Source: Filosporella fistucella (taxonomy: Eukaryota; Ascomycota; Leotiomycetes; Helotiales). From it: 64,000 bases of DNA. Where the stretch lies: contig JAQJZZ010000005.1 of NCBI GenBank assembly GCA_030077755.1, positions 1,178,001-1,242,000 on the forward strand. The letters run 5' to 3'. Each line of letters begins with the position of its first letter. Within the stretch, counting starts at the first letter, position 1. Under the pieces are notes generated by a model. The model saw only the letters and a program-made list of their open reading frames with translations, did not search any database and was not told the origin of the DNA. The position numbers and the translations under genes are program-made. Below are positions 1-10,689 of the stretch, piece after piece.

Positions 1-1380
1 TTCCAATATCTTGCCTTGGTCCAAGGAGCTCAAACAGGAATGGAGAAGCAGCGGATTGTGCAGAGCTACTTCTTCGCTTTCCTATTTGTCCAAGTTTTCC
101 TAGTCGTCTCGATTTCTGGCGCCACCATTGCAACGCTCACTTCAGCTACCGACATCACAGCTATTCCAGACGCTCTTGCAACGAATATTCCCAAGGCTGC
201 CAATTACTTCTTCTCCTACATGATCCTTCAAGCTCTTTCTGTGAGCTCTGGATCTCTCCTGCAAATCATGGTGCTTATCGCGTGGTACGTGCTCCCAAAG
301 ATTCTCGACAACACAGCCCGTCAAAAATGGAGACGCAATACCACACTTCCTACGGTCACTTGGGGTACCACTTTCCCTATTTACACGAATTTCGCCTGTA
401 TCGCTTTGATCTACAGTGTCGTTGCCCCTCTGATTATAGTATTTGCCATTATCACTTTCACCTTGCTTTGGATTGCGAACAGGTACAACATGCTCTATGT
501 CTCCCGATTCAAACTTGATACTGGTGGACTTTTGTACCCACGTGCAATTAACCAAACTTTTACTGGCTTGTACGTCATGGAACTTTGTCTGTTTGGTCTC
601 TTCTTACTCGTTAGAGATCAAGATGGGAATGCTGCCTGTGTTCCTCAAGCTATCATTATAGCTGTAGCAGGGGCCTTGACTGTCATGTATCAGATATTGC
701 TCAATTGGTCATTCGGACCCCTTCTCACCCATCTTCCAATCACATTTGAAGATGAAGCAGTTCTCCGGGACGAAGCATTTGAGCGCGCTCAAGCTCGTCG
801 TCTTGGCCTTGATGACGAAGACGAAGTGCTCCATGCCCCTGCTCATCATGATGGTGCGATTGAGATGTCAAGACTCAATCCATCTAACGAGAACAAATTC
901 TCTAATTCGAAGTTCAATCCACTTAACATCGCACAAGGGGCTGGAACGTGGGCTGCTAAATCTGGTCGGAAGCTCAGGAAAAATACATTCGGGCATGGCT
1001 CTGGAAATGATGCTCACGACTCTACATCACCACATCCTCAGCCCAGAAAGAGAAGACATCGTGATATCGAAGCACAAAAGAAGATTGCCGATGCGTTGTA
1101 TGGCGGTTACAATGACGAAATCGAGGACTTGACACCTGATGAGAGAGATGTGCTTGTCAGGCACGCTTTCCAGCACTATGCACTTCGAGCTAGAAGACCG
1201 ATTATCTGGTTGCCGCGAGATGATATCGGAGTTAGCGATGATGAAATCAAGAGGACGAGAGAGTATGCTGGAGGCAACATTTGGATCAGCAATGTGGGAG
1301 CTGCGTTGGATGGAAAGTTTCGGGTGGTGTACGGAAAGAACCCGCCTGATTTCTCGGAGGTAGATCTCATCAATCTATGA
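1..1380 (+). CDS. CSC1/OSCA-like (DUF221) calcium-permeable channel, C-terminal part
   Basis: Partial gene: the frame is open from base 1, so the N-terminus lies outside the window; 459 codons plus TGA are visible. Several hydrophobic helices occur in the first 245 residues (for example around SYFFAFLFVQVFLVV, IIIAVAGALTVMYQILL), as in the 7-TM region of the CSC1/RSN1/OSCA family of osmosensitive cation channels (formerly PHM7, DUF221). A hydrophilic charged tail of about 200 residues follows and ends in the family-typical stretch IWLPRDDIGVSDDEI...NPPDFSEVDLINL. No intron is needed in the visible part. Family members sit in the plasma membrane or endomembranes and pass Ca2+ on hyperosmotic or mechanical stress; that role is inferred from the family. 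The gene converges on the small gene at 1936-2553. Confidence 0.85.
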   Translation, partial: FQYLALVQGAQTGMEKQRIVQSYFFAFLFVQVFLVVSISGATIATLTSATDITAIPDALATNIPKAANYFFSYMILQALSVSSGSLLQIMVLIAWYVLPKILDNTARQKWRRNTTLPTVTWGTTFPIYTNFACIALIYSVVAPLIIVFAIITFTLLWIANRYNMLYVSRFKLDTGGLLYPRAINQTFTGLYVMELCLFGLFLLVRDQDGNAACVPQAIIIAVAGALTVMYQILLNWSFGPLLTHLPITFEDEAVLRDEAFERAQARRLGLDDEDEVLHAPAHHDGAIEMSRLNPSNENKFSNSKFNPLNIAQGAGTWAAKSGRKLRKNTFGHGSGNDAHDSTSPHPQPRKRRHRDIEAQKKIADALYGGYNDEIEDLTPDERDVLVRHAFQHYALRARRPIIWLPRDDIGVSDDEIKRTREYAGGNIWISNVGAALDGKFRVVYGKNPPDFSEVDLINL

Positions 1381-1935
1381 GAGGACTGTATGATACTGAT
1401 GAAAATGTTGGTTCAAGGGTTTTTTGCAAATGGCCGATTTGTATTTAGCGGCATTACGGCGTTGGGGCTCGGGCATGCCATTGCATTGTGCTGTGCTGCG
1501 ACACACACACGGAGGTTACAGTACACTTAGATATACCACTGTCATTAGACAAAATCGATGTTTTCAAGCTGTCAACCCAACACGTTGCATCTGTGAACTG
1601 TCCGAGTAAAATAAGACTGAGAAAAGTAGAACGGTCAAGAAATGGAGCCGACCTTAATAGATGCATGTGCCAATTTGGAATAGCATGTATCTCTTCCTTA
1701 TCGAAAGTCGTTGGGCGATTCATGACTTGCCGGGATCAGTTTCTGTTTCAAGCCATTACACATTCACAAAAATAGGTTTGCTTGATATATTCATTAGCAT
1801 ATATGTTACGTGCCAAATGATTAAATTCATACAGCTTGGAACCAAGTAACTTTTAAGTTCCACTTCCTCCAAGTACTGCCTACCATCCCTGCCTCCTCCT
1901 ACATCTCTCATCCCTCAACCCTTAACCCTCAACCC
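1381..1935. other. Intergenic, convergent 3' ends
   Basis: Short chance ORFs only. From about 1855 the + strand becomes strongly pyrimidine-rich, continuing into the neighbouring gene, and at 1917-1938 it holds a short degenerate AACCCT-like run. No RNA gene seen. Confidence 0.6.
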
Positions 1936-2553
1936 TCACTCATCATCACTCAACTGTACCCCCAAAACCCAACTACAAACCTCCCTTACTGTCTCCTTCA
2001 CCCCCTCTACCCTCTCTTCCATCTTCCCCTTCATATCCCTCTTCTCCCAAACCACCTCTTTAATCCTCCCCCCTCCATCCCCATTCCCATCCAACCCCAC
2101 CAAAACCTCCACAACCTTCTTCCCAGTCCAACTCCTCCACATCCCGATTCTCATCTCATTCCCCTCATCAACAGTACATACAAACCATTTTTCTTCCATT
2201 TGATTTGGGCAAAATCCTAGTTTTAATCGTGAGATTTGGGGTGCTGTGAGAGGGAGATCCCAGGGAGCTGAGACGGGGGATTTGAAGGGTTTGGTGTCCC
2301 AGTCGCTGGGGATCACACGTCTGTCAGGTGGTGCGGAGGAGCCGTAGCCGTAGACAGCGTGGTGGATTACGTCTAGAGAGTGTATTTGTGGGTTGGCGTT
2401 TTCTGGAGACGGTTTTTCTGGGCTTTCGGGATTTGGAGGTGATGGAATTGCATCTAGCTTGTGTTCAGATGGGGCATCAGATATGGGCTTTGAGTCGGAT
2501 TCTGGTTTTTGTGTGGATTTTGGAAGGGAAAGAATGTGAAGACAATTACCCAT
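1936..2553 (-). CDS. Hypothetical protein with MGNC start (possible N-myristoylation)
   Basis: Single-exon ORF. The open frame extends upstream to 2658, but I start at the ATG at 2553-2551 because it gives MGNCLHILSL, a Gly2/Cys4 context typical of N-myristoylated, palmitoylated membrane-anchored proteins; 205 aa. A Pro/Ser/Glu-rich segment (about residues 15-60) is followed by a compact C-terminal region with motifs SDWDTKPFKSP, APWDLPL and IGMWRSWTGKKVVEVL. I do not recognise the family. The coding strand is strikingly purine-rich in the C-terminal half (the + strand at 1936-2220 has almost no G). An (AT)9 run lies just upstream in the promoter. Function unknown; lipid anchoring is an inference from the first residues only. 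Confidence 0.6.
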   Translation of the reverse strand: MGNCLHILSLPKSTQKPESDSKPISDAPSEHKLDAIPSPPNPESPEKPSPENANPQIHSLDVIHHAVYGYGSSAPPDRRVIPSDWDTKPFKSPVSAPWDLPLTAPQISRLKLGFCPNQMEEKWFVCTVDEGNEMRIGMWRSWTGKKVVEVLVGLDGNGDGGGRIKEVVWEKRDMKGKMEERVEGVKETVREVCSWVLGVQLSDDE

Positions 2554-3054
2554 TTTGATATTATAGGGCGAGAAATATATATATATATATATGTGATGTG
2601 CTGTGAAGAAGTGGAGAGAGGGATAGTATTTAACTTCTTGAAAGGTAGAATAGCACAAGGTAGAGAGGTAGGTATCTATATCTAGTTTTCAGCCTAGTGA
2701 GGCTGAGGGCTTATTGCATCTGGAACATTGGCGAATCAAGGTTGGTGGCTGAATCGTGGATTCAGTTACGGCAAACGCCTTTCAGCAGCTGTCATTTACT
2801 AGTTGCTTTAGCTTCCGTTGTGGTGGGGTATTTAATGGATCGACGATAACCATGGGTAGAATATACTATAAGCAAATTTAGGAAATGTTTTCTGGGGTCG
2901 CTGATAAGGAACATGCTCTGCCTATAATGGAAATACGATCTGCGACCTAAGTTACAATATACAATCTCACGGTGGGTATAAAAACTGTAACTCAAAACTC
3001 ATAGTATGACACTGGATTCCCAACTGAAAAACGACTATCCAAGATATTTATGTA
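2554..3054. other. Intergenic with (AT)9 microsatellite
   Basis: An alternating AT run occupies 2575-2592, 22 bases upstream of the start codon of the minus-strand gene at 2553. The rest is unremarkable; the 3' flank of the RS-rich gene begins near 3054. Confidence 0.6.
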
Positions 3055-4319
3055 TCAATCAGTCAGTCTGCCGAACTTTGACTCTATGGTAACTGCTCCA
3101 GTTCCATCGACAACCTTCCCTCTATCCCACTCCCTACTCTCGCCCTTCTTCGTCCATGTCACGTCCTCTTCCCTCTTTTCTCCGCCTTTCTCCCACTTCT
3201 TAATCTCCTCGTCTGTGAAGCCAGCAGCTTTCAATCGATCTGCACCTTGCTGTTTCCACTTCTGACGATCTCGCAATGCCTCCAATGCTTGATCCCAATC
3301 GTTCTCCTCATCTGGGTCTAACTGAACATCTGTGGTGGGATCATAATTTGCTGAGAATCGAGAGTCAATGCCTGATTCGTGGGATATGGTACCTCGACCA
3401 CGGGTCCGTACTTGCTGAATGGGAGGTGGTTTTGGGCCAATAATTTCATCTAACGGGTCAGAATCATAGTCTGGTTTAGCTTCCGCTCGTGAGGACGAAT
3501 TCTTGCCACCAGCTGGTCTTATCGAAGATTTCTGGTCGTCAGATACAGACCGCTTGCGTCGATGTGAACGGTGTGATTTCTCTCGAGATTCATCGTCCCC
3601 TGCCGACCTTGATCGCCTCCTCCCTGGAGATCTTTCACGATACTTCGATTCCTTCCCCCCGTGCCGAGTAGGCGATCGTGAGCGCGATCTGTGTCGTTTT
3701 CTGCGCTCATCTTTGCGACCACGATCTAAAGATGTGCTTCTTTGACGACGATGGCGACTCCTATGTTTTCTTGATCTCTCATCTTCATCCGCAGCTGCCC
3801 GAGGCTCCTGATCTCTTGCATTCCGTGATCTAGATTTGTGCTCGGGTTCGTGATTCGAGCTGGGGCTGTTCTTTCGGCGCAACTCTTCTCTTGGCTTTTC
3901 TTCAACTCGTTTCCGTTTATTAGACCTTCCTCCCAGAATAGCTGCGATGTCTCCTAGCTGGCGTCTACGGATATCAACTCCTCCGACGGCCCTTCCTTTC
4001 CCTTCGCGTTGGTCCTTGGTAGCAAGACTTTGAAGCCTGGCACGAGAGTCTGCAGCTTCCTTTGCTAGGAGGGCTGCATTGTGACTATCGGTATCTTTAA
4101 TAATATTTCGCAAGAATCGTGTATTTGGCTTTGGTTTGTTGGCTGGAGGTCTGCTAATATCAGTCATATTCCTGTATGGGGTTCGAAAGATACGTACTTG
4201 GAGCTGGACGACGCAAATGCTTCAAGACCGACTGTGGAATATTTTATGGAGCTCTCTTTTGCATCTTTAGCAAGAAGACCAGCAACATAGTCATCACTCA
4301 AATCATTTCCTGCCATCAT
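3055..4319 (-). CDS. RS-rich nuclear protein, putative pre-mRNA splicing factor
   Basis: Two exons: 4319-4198 and 4150-3055, with a 47-nt GTACGT..AG intron; 405 aa. Exon 1 begins ATGATG (MMAGNDLSDDYVAGLLAKDA) and joins in frame to KPPANKPKPNTRFLRNIIKD, followed by TDSHNAALLAKEAADSRARL. The middle (about residues 100-260) is an arginine/serine/lysine-rich RS-like region with many SR, RH and SRS pairs. The C-terminus is acidic and then W/K-rich (DPLDEIIGPKPP, WDQALEALRDRQKWKQQG, EEIKKWEKGGEKREED). RS domains mark splicing and nuclear speckle proteins; related fungal proteins are often labelled pre-mRNA-splicing factor 38B-like, but I see no PRP38 core, so that name is doubtful. The 362-bp intergenic region is shared with divergent sos7. 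Confidence 0.75.
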
Positions 4320-4681
4320 GAACGATGCTCCAAAATTAAAGGTTGGGGATGAATTCTATTTTGAGATGCGGTTTCGCAGAGGCGTGGACATTCTGACGTC
4401 GAGGCGTTGCCTGATTCGGTCATTCGCGGGCGGTGAGATTGATTGCGATAAAGTAAACAAACCGATTGTTACAATGTCGAAAGCCACCAACTAGATTACT
4501 TTCTAGACCTCAAAAAATCACAAAAGAAGTGGGCTATATTAGCACTTCAGTCTCAGAACTGAAATCAAATCCCTTAATACGAACTCGACGCGTCGAAAAC
4601 ACGGTGTTTGCTTTGGACAATTCTCAAAACTCGTGTTTGATCACAATAAATCAGCTGTCACCACTACAATTCGCGATATTC
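4320..4681. promoter_or_regulatory. Divergent intergenic region between the RS-rich gene and sos7
   Basis: 362 bp must hold the promoters of both divergent genes. No motif was assigned with confidence. The sos7 frame stays open upstream of its ATG, to 4466. Confidence 0.4.
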
Positions 4682-5573
4682 ATGGCTCCATCACATCAAG
4701 ACGTTCTAGAGACTCTTCGAGAAGCCCAAAATGCACATGAACTTTCTATAATCAAATTGAGTGAGCCCGTATCTGGACCTCTGAAGAAGAATCCGGGAGA
4801 GCGAACTTCGGACGTTTCTACAGATGCATTTGAAAATCCGACTCCAGCTAGTCTGGAAGCAGATCTGGCTCATTATAAGGTAAGAAATGAGCTTTTTCTT
4901 GGTTGGTCCAATTTTGACACGAGCTTAGGAACTCTTTTCCAAACTTCGGTTCTCTTACCTTGAACAAGTCACAAAGGAGAAATTTATCCGTGCCATTGTC
5001 GGTGATCCACCCCTCGTAGTCGAGCACCAAGAGAACGTTGAGTTGGAGGCATCATTGTCTGAGTCAAAAGCAGCACTCAAGAGTCAGAAGACGGAGGTTG
5101 CAGAGTTAGTTGAGGAATTGGAAAAGCGGGGGCGAGAATTATGTCGAAAGTATGAAAACATTCAAATGCAGACGGCTCAATTGGAAGAGCTGCCCGAGAG
5201 AATCGAAGGTCTCCAAGCCAGTATTGAAGAGCTTGAAGCTGCTCAACAACCAGGCTCGAATCCAATATTGAAGATGCCTCTGGAAAAAACTTTAGCTCTG
5301 GTGGAGGAACGAGAGAGAGAAAGAGCCGAGTTAGACCGGCAACTTGAACAGCTCCAAGTTATGGTTCCGAGGAAGGCCAGGGAGTTGGAACGATTGAATG
5401 CTGAGCTACAGCCTTTGGAGGTGAAGAGGCTTGGGAGTACCGCTTCTGCACGAGAAGCCAAGAGGAGGAAGGAGGAAGCTCTGGGTGGCGTTGGCGATGA
5501 TCTGGAAGAGCGAGGGAGATGGTGGAGGGGTGTGGAGAGTGGATTGAAGGGAATGTTGGATGTTCAGAACTGA
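4682..5573 (+). CDS. sos7: Kinetochore protein Sos7-like (coiled-coil)
   Basis: Two exons: 4682-4879 and 4929-5573, split by a 49-nt GTAAGA..TTAG intron; 280 aa. The product starts MAPSHQDVLETLREAQ and, across the junction, reads HYKELFSKLRFSYLEQVTK then EKFIRAIVGDPP, the conserved core of the Sos7 family (fission yeast Sos7, budding yeast Kre28). From about residue 105 on it is almost entirely charged heptad-like coiled coil (AELVEELEKRGRELCRKYE, ERERERAELDRQLEQLQ). Family knowledge: Sos7 partners with Spc7/KNL1 in the outer kinetochore KMN network and helps chromosome segregation in the nucleus. I chose the ATG at 4682 because upstream residues of the open frame look non-coding. Confidence 0.85.
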
Positions 5574-6144
5574 CCATGGGCAATAGGGGCGTAATGGAGG
5601 TATACCCAAGGCATATGATCTGGCGTTTTTGGACAGCAATTTTGTGTTAATGCATCATGATTTCTATAGGTACCAAATTGAGCTTCTCCTGCAAAGGTTC
5701 AACTCTCTCGACCGCATTTTCCCCACCCACTCATCTTGGCTGGGCTCTTCCTATCGTCTTATTCGATGCCGGAAGTAATTTCGTACGCTTTGTTTTTATT
5801 TTGCTGCTGCTTATACTGCAGCTTCATTGGACTTTAGCTGTGCTCGTCGCCTTATGTGATTCCATCTGTCTGGCTGTCTGGATGATGATAGTCAAGTGCT
5901 GCATCATCACGATTTGTGAGCCTAACGCCATCTTACTTTGATGATGATGATAGCGCTTGATTACGATAGATGATATTGTTTCAATTTGCTTCGATGAATC
6001 GATGCTTTTCAACCACGAGCCGCTCGCACGATTTTCCCAACCTATCGAGGGTTTTGGAGCCCTAAGTTCTGCGGGCTCACTGTCTGTAATAAATACATAC
6101 AATGCAATATTGAGCTGCATAGAACGCTGCCACAGCGGAAATGA
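5574..6144. other. Intergenic, convergent 3' ends
   Basis: 571 bp between sos7 and the FAD oxidoreductase. Contains short gatgatgat runs near 5883 and 5941. No gene or RNA recognised. Confidence 0.6.
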
Positions 6145-7665
6145 CTATGAATGCTTCACAGTCTTCCTCTCGTTCTTCGGCAGCAGGTAGTCTCCGCCCC
6201 TAAAAGCCTTGTAAACTCCATACAATCCAGCCAGAGGCCAAATACTCCAGAACAATGCTAGCAGCCACGCTTTCCACGATTCGTTCGTCGCCCTTTGTTC
6301 ACGCCCAAGATCAACCTTCACCTTATTGTATACAGTCGGCAAATAGCTCGCGGAATACTTCTCCCTCAAAGCATCGTATTCTTTCCGGTTGTAGATATTA
6401 TTGAATTCCGCCTCGGTATAGTATGCATGCGCGTATAACCATTTTTGCCCTCCGAGTTCATGCACTTTCCGCTCAAATTCCCGGTTCCAAATCAGGAAAT
6501 CAATTCTGTTAGTCGGACCAGGCCCCCAAACACCAAAGTTCAACATCATTTCTGGCATCTTGCGATTGGTTTTATCGGCTTGAAGACTATGTGTTGATGC
6601 GATACCCTTTCCACTTTGCTTTAGTGGACAGAGCCAAATTGGATAGTGTGTGAAAGCCGAATCTAGGTAGTTCATGAACTCATTTGCTTTGGTGTATGGA
6701 ATGGCAACATCTTGAATGATATATCGAGAGGATAGTCCACTCTGATGGAGGGCATGATACATTACCCTCGTGTGCATGTAATAGTCCAGTACCCAGCGTG
6801 TTATGCGATTGAATGGTGTGATGAAATATTTGTATGCGTATCTTGCTACCCAGAATCCGCCTCTATCGTATCGAAATAAGTAGTCAGCAACAGGAATTGC
6901 TTCTGTGACTGGCGATTTTTTGTTTCTCATCAAGCGTTCGACATGAATATAAAACCAAGGGTCTGCTCGTCGCATGAATCTCCTGACTTCAACGCCAGTT
7001 GGGACATCGTTAGTAAGCTTTCCAACACATATCACCCCCTTGTTCTGAGCGAACATTATCCCGTCCAGATAGTCATTGGACTGATCTTTTGTAGCCTTTT
7101 CGATCTCCTCCTGAGCCTCATGTACACAGGAGACTGGGACATAGGTCAAGGTCACATAAGTTTTGGCCTCTATCAGCTGAATTTCGAGAAGTGTTGTGAC
7201 TCCCAATGTCCCGAATGATGAAGCAGCCCCATAGAACAAATCGGTGTTTTCCTTCGCAGAAGCCTTCACAATGTTCCCATTGGCAAGGACCATTTCGATC
7301 CAATTGATTGTCCGGTCGAAGAAGCCATACTTAAAGGAAGAGCTCTCTCCGGCTGTTCCAGCAAAGCCACCTCCAACAGTAATACCAGGAAATTCCATAA
7401 CAACAGGGGGTATTAAACCATGGCGTAAAGATGCATCTACAAGAGCGTCCATAGGAACATTGGGCTCGACTATTGCAATCATGTTGTTCGTGTCGACCCG
7501 TAACACATTATTTAAACGCGATGTATCAACCATTCTATCCCTTTGATACTGAGACTGCCGTGTGCTGTTTGTCGAGCCATGATATATCCGGAATGCTTCC
7601 TTTTGAGCATAGAACTTGCGAACACTTGCAGCAATGGCTGCAACTGCTTTGTCATGCTGATCCAT
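6145..7665 (-). CDS. FAD-linked oxidoreductase of the DHCR24/Diminuto type
   Basis: Single exon, 506 aa. The first ATG is 7665 (MDQHDKAVAAIAASVRKFYA); the open frame upstream lacks ATG. The N-terminal half is a PCMH-type FAD-binding domain: VDTSRLNNVLRVDTNNMIA, VEPNVPMDALVDASLRHGL, then EFPGITVGGGFAGTAGESSS and DLFYGAASSFGTLGVTT, the arrangement of the 24-dehydrocholesterol reductase family. The C-terminus carries a hydrophobic helix (LLALFWSIWPLAGLYGVYKA) and a basic tail, suggesting ER membrane attachment. DHCR24 proteins reduce the sterol C24 double bond with FAD; fungal ergosterol synthesis does not use this step in the standard route, so substrate assignment is open. It shares a 444-bp promoter region with elp6. 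Confidence 0.75.
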   Translation of the reverse strand: MDQHDKAVAAIAASVRKFYAQKEAFRIYHGSTNSTRQSQYQRDRMVDTSRLNNVLRVDTNNMIAIVEPNVPMDALVDASLRHGLIPPVVMEFPGITVGGGFAGTAGESSSFKYGFFDRTINWIEMVLANGNIVKASAKENTDLFYGAASSFGTLGVTTLLEIQLIEAKTYVTLTYVPVSCVHEAQEEIEKATKDQSNDYLDGIMFAQNKGVICVGKLTNDVPTGVEVRRFMRRADPWFYIHVERLMRNKKSPVTEAIPVADYLFRYDRGGFWVARYAYKYFITPFNRITRWVLDYYMHTRVMYHALHQSGLSSRYIIQDVAIPYTKANEFMNYLDSAFTHYPIWLCPLKQSGKGIASTHSLQADKTNRKMPEMMLNFGVWGPGPTNRIDFLIWNREFERKVHELGGQKWLYAHAYYTEAEFNNIYNRKEYDALREKYSASYLPTVYNKVKVDLGREQRATNESWKAWLLALFWSIWPLAGLYGVYKAFRGGDYLLPKNERKTVKHS

Positions 7666-8109
7666 GACTGTGAGATTCAGCAATCAGGAAAACGGATTCG
7701 CAAGCCTCTGATACGATGCGGTGAACATATAACGAGAGCCGTTCTGAATATAGTTGAAGGTGGGTTGGCTTGCTGCAAATCTGCGACAAGTAAAATGCAC
7801 ACAAATGCTGTAATACTTCAACGGTCTTGGTCTCACCAGGAGCAGGCCAAGCCCCGAGATTCCCGGACGAAACAAGCTAGAGAGCTTCAAGACTTTTGAA
7901 GTGAAAAAGTCTAATAACATTCATGAGACGAACGAGTATCTGGAAACCATCCAAGCTGTCGAGAGGGAAAGAGCCAGGGAGATCATAGTAAGCTGAGGTC
8001 GAGGAGCACCAATGAGATGAGCTTCAGCACGTGATCACTATAAACCTAGAAAATCTTGTCTGAAAATTCGATCCAGCAACCAGAATTTTACATAAAATCA
8101 ACCATCAAG
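7666..8109. promoter_or_regulatory. Divergent intergenic region, DHCR24-like gene / elp6
   Basis: 444 bp between two divergently transcribed start codons. Minor ORFs on both strands look like chance. No specific binding site assigned. Confidence 0.4.
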
Positions 8110-9052
8110 ATGTCTTCCCGGATTCCCCCTCCCCTAGAGCCATATCTATTACTGCCGTCAGAAGCATCTTTAATTCTCCTGACTAGTGTACTGGGCGCGA
8201 GTTCAAACTGGCTTGTACTTCGATTTCTACATAGCGCTTTGATTGGTTCGGATTCTGCTCCTGATAATCTGTCTGGGGATGAGCCAAAAGTGCTCCTAGT
8301 AAGCTTCATGCGAGACCTGGCATTTTGGAAAGAAAATGGGAGAAGGCTGGTAGGTCATTTTCACGATTTTGCTTTCTAAGTATATTTTATAGCTTGCAAA
8401 ATTGACAGCTGTAGGGACTTGACCTTGACAAATTTGCTGCTAAAAAGCGCTTCATATTTGTTGATGGCTTGAGTAGTATGTTCACACCAAAGCAGCAAAA
8501 AGCAGCTCTTGGGAAGACAGGAGAGAAGAAGCTGAATAATTCAAACTTGGCTAGCATATCTGGGGATGTAAACAGCGCTATTCAGTCGTTGAACGACGGA
8601 GCAGGGACTGGAAAGATTTTACTAGTTGTCGATCAAATAGACTTGCTACTTGCTGCTGGAGGCGACCAGATAGCATCCGGGAATGTTGGAGAAATGGTTT
8701 TTGGCTGGTGCGAGGTATGTTCCGATTTTCTAGCTCCTGTAGAGACTAACACCTCCAGGACGTTCATGCAACAATTTTATCCCTATCAGCGGATTTGCCA
8801 TTGGTTTCAACAAACCAAACACCCTTGGAAAACAATCATGCAGCCCTGTTGCTGAACGTAGCTCACCAGGCAGACTTCATTATGAGTCTGAGGTTGCTAG
8901 ACAGTGGAACAGCTAGAGATGTTAGTGGGGTCATCAGAATCACAGCGGACGATCCAGAATCAGGGGGAAGGCAGAAAGGGATTGAGGAGAAAGAGCTCTT
9001 GTATTTCGTGGGCGGAGACGGTGGAGTAAGGGTCTTTGAAAGGGGCCAGTAA
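8110..9052 (+). CDS. elp6: Elongator complex subunit Elp6
   Basis: Three exons: 8110-8349, 8415-8714, 8759-9052, all phase-0 junctions with GTAGGT, GTATGT donors and CTGTAG, TCCAG acceptors; 277 aa. The reading MSSRIPPPLEPYLLLPSEAS, then VLLVSFMRDLAFWKENGRRL joined to GLDLDKFAAKKRFIFVDGLS, and GKILLVVDQIDLLLAAGGD match the RecA-like fold of Elp6. As in the family there is no Walker A GKT motif. The end reads LLYFVGGDGGVRVFERGQ. Elp6 forms a hetero-hexameric ring with Elp4 and Elp5 in the Elongator complex, which modifies wobble uridines of tRNAs. The 3' end converges on the eL37 gene, 311 bp away. Confidence 0.88.
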
Positions 9053-9363
9053 TTCTTTCACAACGTGGAATCGGACCCCTCAGTCATGAAGCCCAGACTG
9101 GTTAAAGAAATTCTTCACAGATACACCCAGGCTTTGTGAATGTCGTGAATTGTCCTTGTGTACCCGTTGCCAGAATGAGAAAAGCCTCAGTGAGAGGATG
9201 CGAGTAGGAAATTCCATATCATCACAAATCATCCCGCAATTGCGAACCCCATTTCATGCAAGTTGATAGCATTTGCTAGTAGAACTGCGCCCTCAAGACA
9301 TCATAGCAATCGAGATCGCAACCCTTCCCAAACCACTCAACTCCCTCCGACATCATAACCCTT
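9053..9363. other. Short convergent intergenic region
   Basis: 311 bp of 3' flank shared by elp6 and the eL37 gene; nothing else recognised. Confidence 0.6.
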
Positions 9364-9855
9364 TTATTCGGTCTTGGATGGTCCTCGCGAGTCCTTTGGT
9401 ACACCAGTCTGGAAGCCGTTCTTGAATCGTCTTGGAACACCCTTCATGTAGCGCATGCGTCCAGTACCGGTAGTCTTTCTCCGCTTAGCCTTCTCGCCCC
9501 AGTTGTCTGAAATCAATTAGCCCATTGCCCTCTCTCCAGTATCATTCCTTTCGAGTCCAACATACATTGACGGATCTTGGCTGCTGGGTATCCGCATGAG
9601 GAGCAGGTGTGCTTTTGGATGTGGAGAGAGCGGCGACCTGGACATGTCAACTCGGCTTCAAGATTTCGATTTCTGAACAACTTACCACAGCGTCGACACA
9701 ACGTGTGTGATTTATTATGGCGCTTACCAAATGAGGAAGTACCCTTTGCTGTTTTCGATGTTCGATTAGTATATTTGAAGCATTGGGGATAATTGGGGGT
9801 GGAGGGGGAGGTGATGAGACGAGGAGAGCATCAAAGAAGGCAAAAACGTACTCAT
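9364..9855 (-). CDS. rpl37: 60S ribosomal protein eL37 (L37)
   Basis: Four exons: 9855-9852, 9748-9686, 9637-9566 and 9506-9364; 93 aa. Exon 1 is only four bases (ATGA) before a GTACGT donor; the other donors are GTAAGT and GTATGT. The spliced protein starts [16 protein letters not shown] and continues [40 protein letters not shown] and [20 protein letters not shown], matching eL37 throughout. The zinc-binding CxxC pairs CRRC and CSSC are present. The C-terminal tail ([13 protein letters not shown]) is slightly longer than usual. eL37 is a core protein of the large cytosolic subunit bound to 5.8S/25S rRNA. Confidence 0.95.
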
Positions 9856-10689
9856 TTTGACGGCTGTCTACTAAAAAGATGAAAGTCAGCAATTTTCTGC
9901 ACAAAGAAGGTTCAGGAAAGGGAAGACATACGTTGTCGTGCTTTTGTCGTCGGGTTCTCAATCAGAGATTGAAAAGTTGAGGCAGATATCGCGAAATTTC
10001 GCAGTGTGCGATTCACCGCAGCAGCTAACGAGAGACAGTATGTAGCTAACCATAATCAGCCTAGTACTTACGACAACCGAGCCCGGTCATGTGATTTTTA
10101 TTCTGAATAGAACTCTTTCTTTTGAAGGTGGGAAATTCACTCTGCTGGATTTGATCAAATGAAAGGATGGAGGAGGATGGGATTGTACAGCTTTCCGCCT
10201 TTGTGACTCGACCTCTTAATACCCGTATAATTGAACACAATGGTTAAATAGGAGTGCAGTTCAGACAGCCCAACCAGCTTGAGATGCCGCAAAATACTCA
10301 GGGAATACAGTATTTCTGCCCCACAGAATTCTTGATTGTATTGTTCAACTTGACAATGGACTACCATCAAACATTATGTCAATACACGGGAGGCAAGTAT
10401 TGGGCTGAAAATGACCAAATATCCTCACCGTATTCATTTCACCAAAACCGCTGGCTTAAATTACATTAGTCTTACGTTGATCTCGCAAGTTATAGTCATG
10501 TAGCACTTGATCGTCCATATCCACAAAAGATCGTGGGGGATATTTACTGTTCTTCATTGGATACAAGGAAGGATAGTCTGCAGCAAAAGTTTCTACAACC
10601 TCGTATACTGAACGCCTTCAAATGCCATGTGCCATCTACCATACTCCGTAACGACCAATCCAATCAATTACCGAAACGCATTCTAGAGT
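9856..10689. other. Intergenic: eL37 promoter side and MFS 3' flank
   Basis: 834 bp. The first part should hold the eL37 promoter and possibly 5'-UTR introns. Small ORFs (for example 10155-10370 minus) have no recognisable similarity. Confidence 0.5.
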
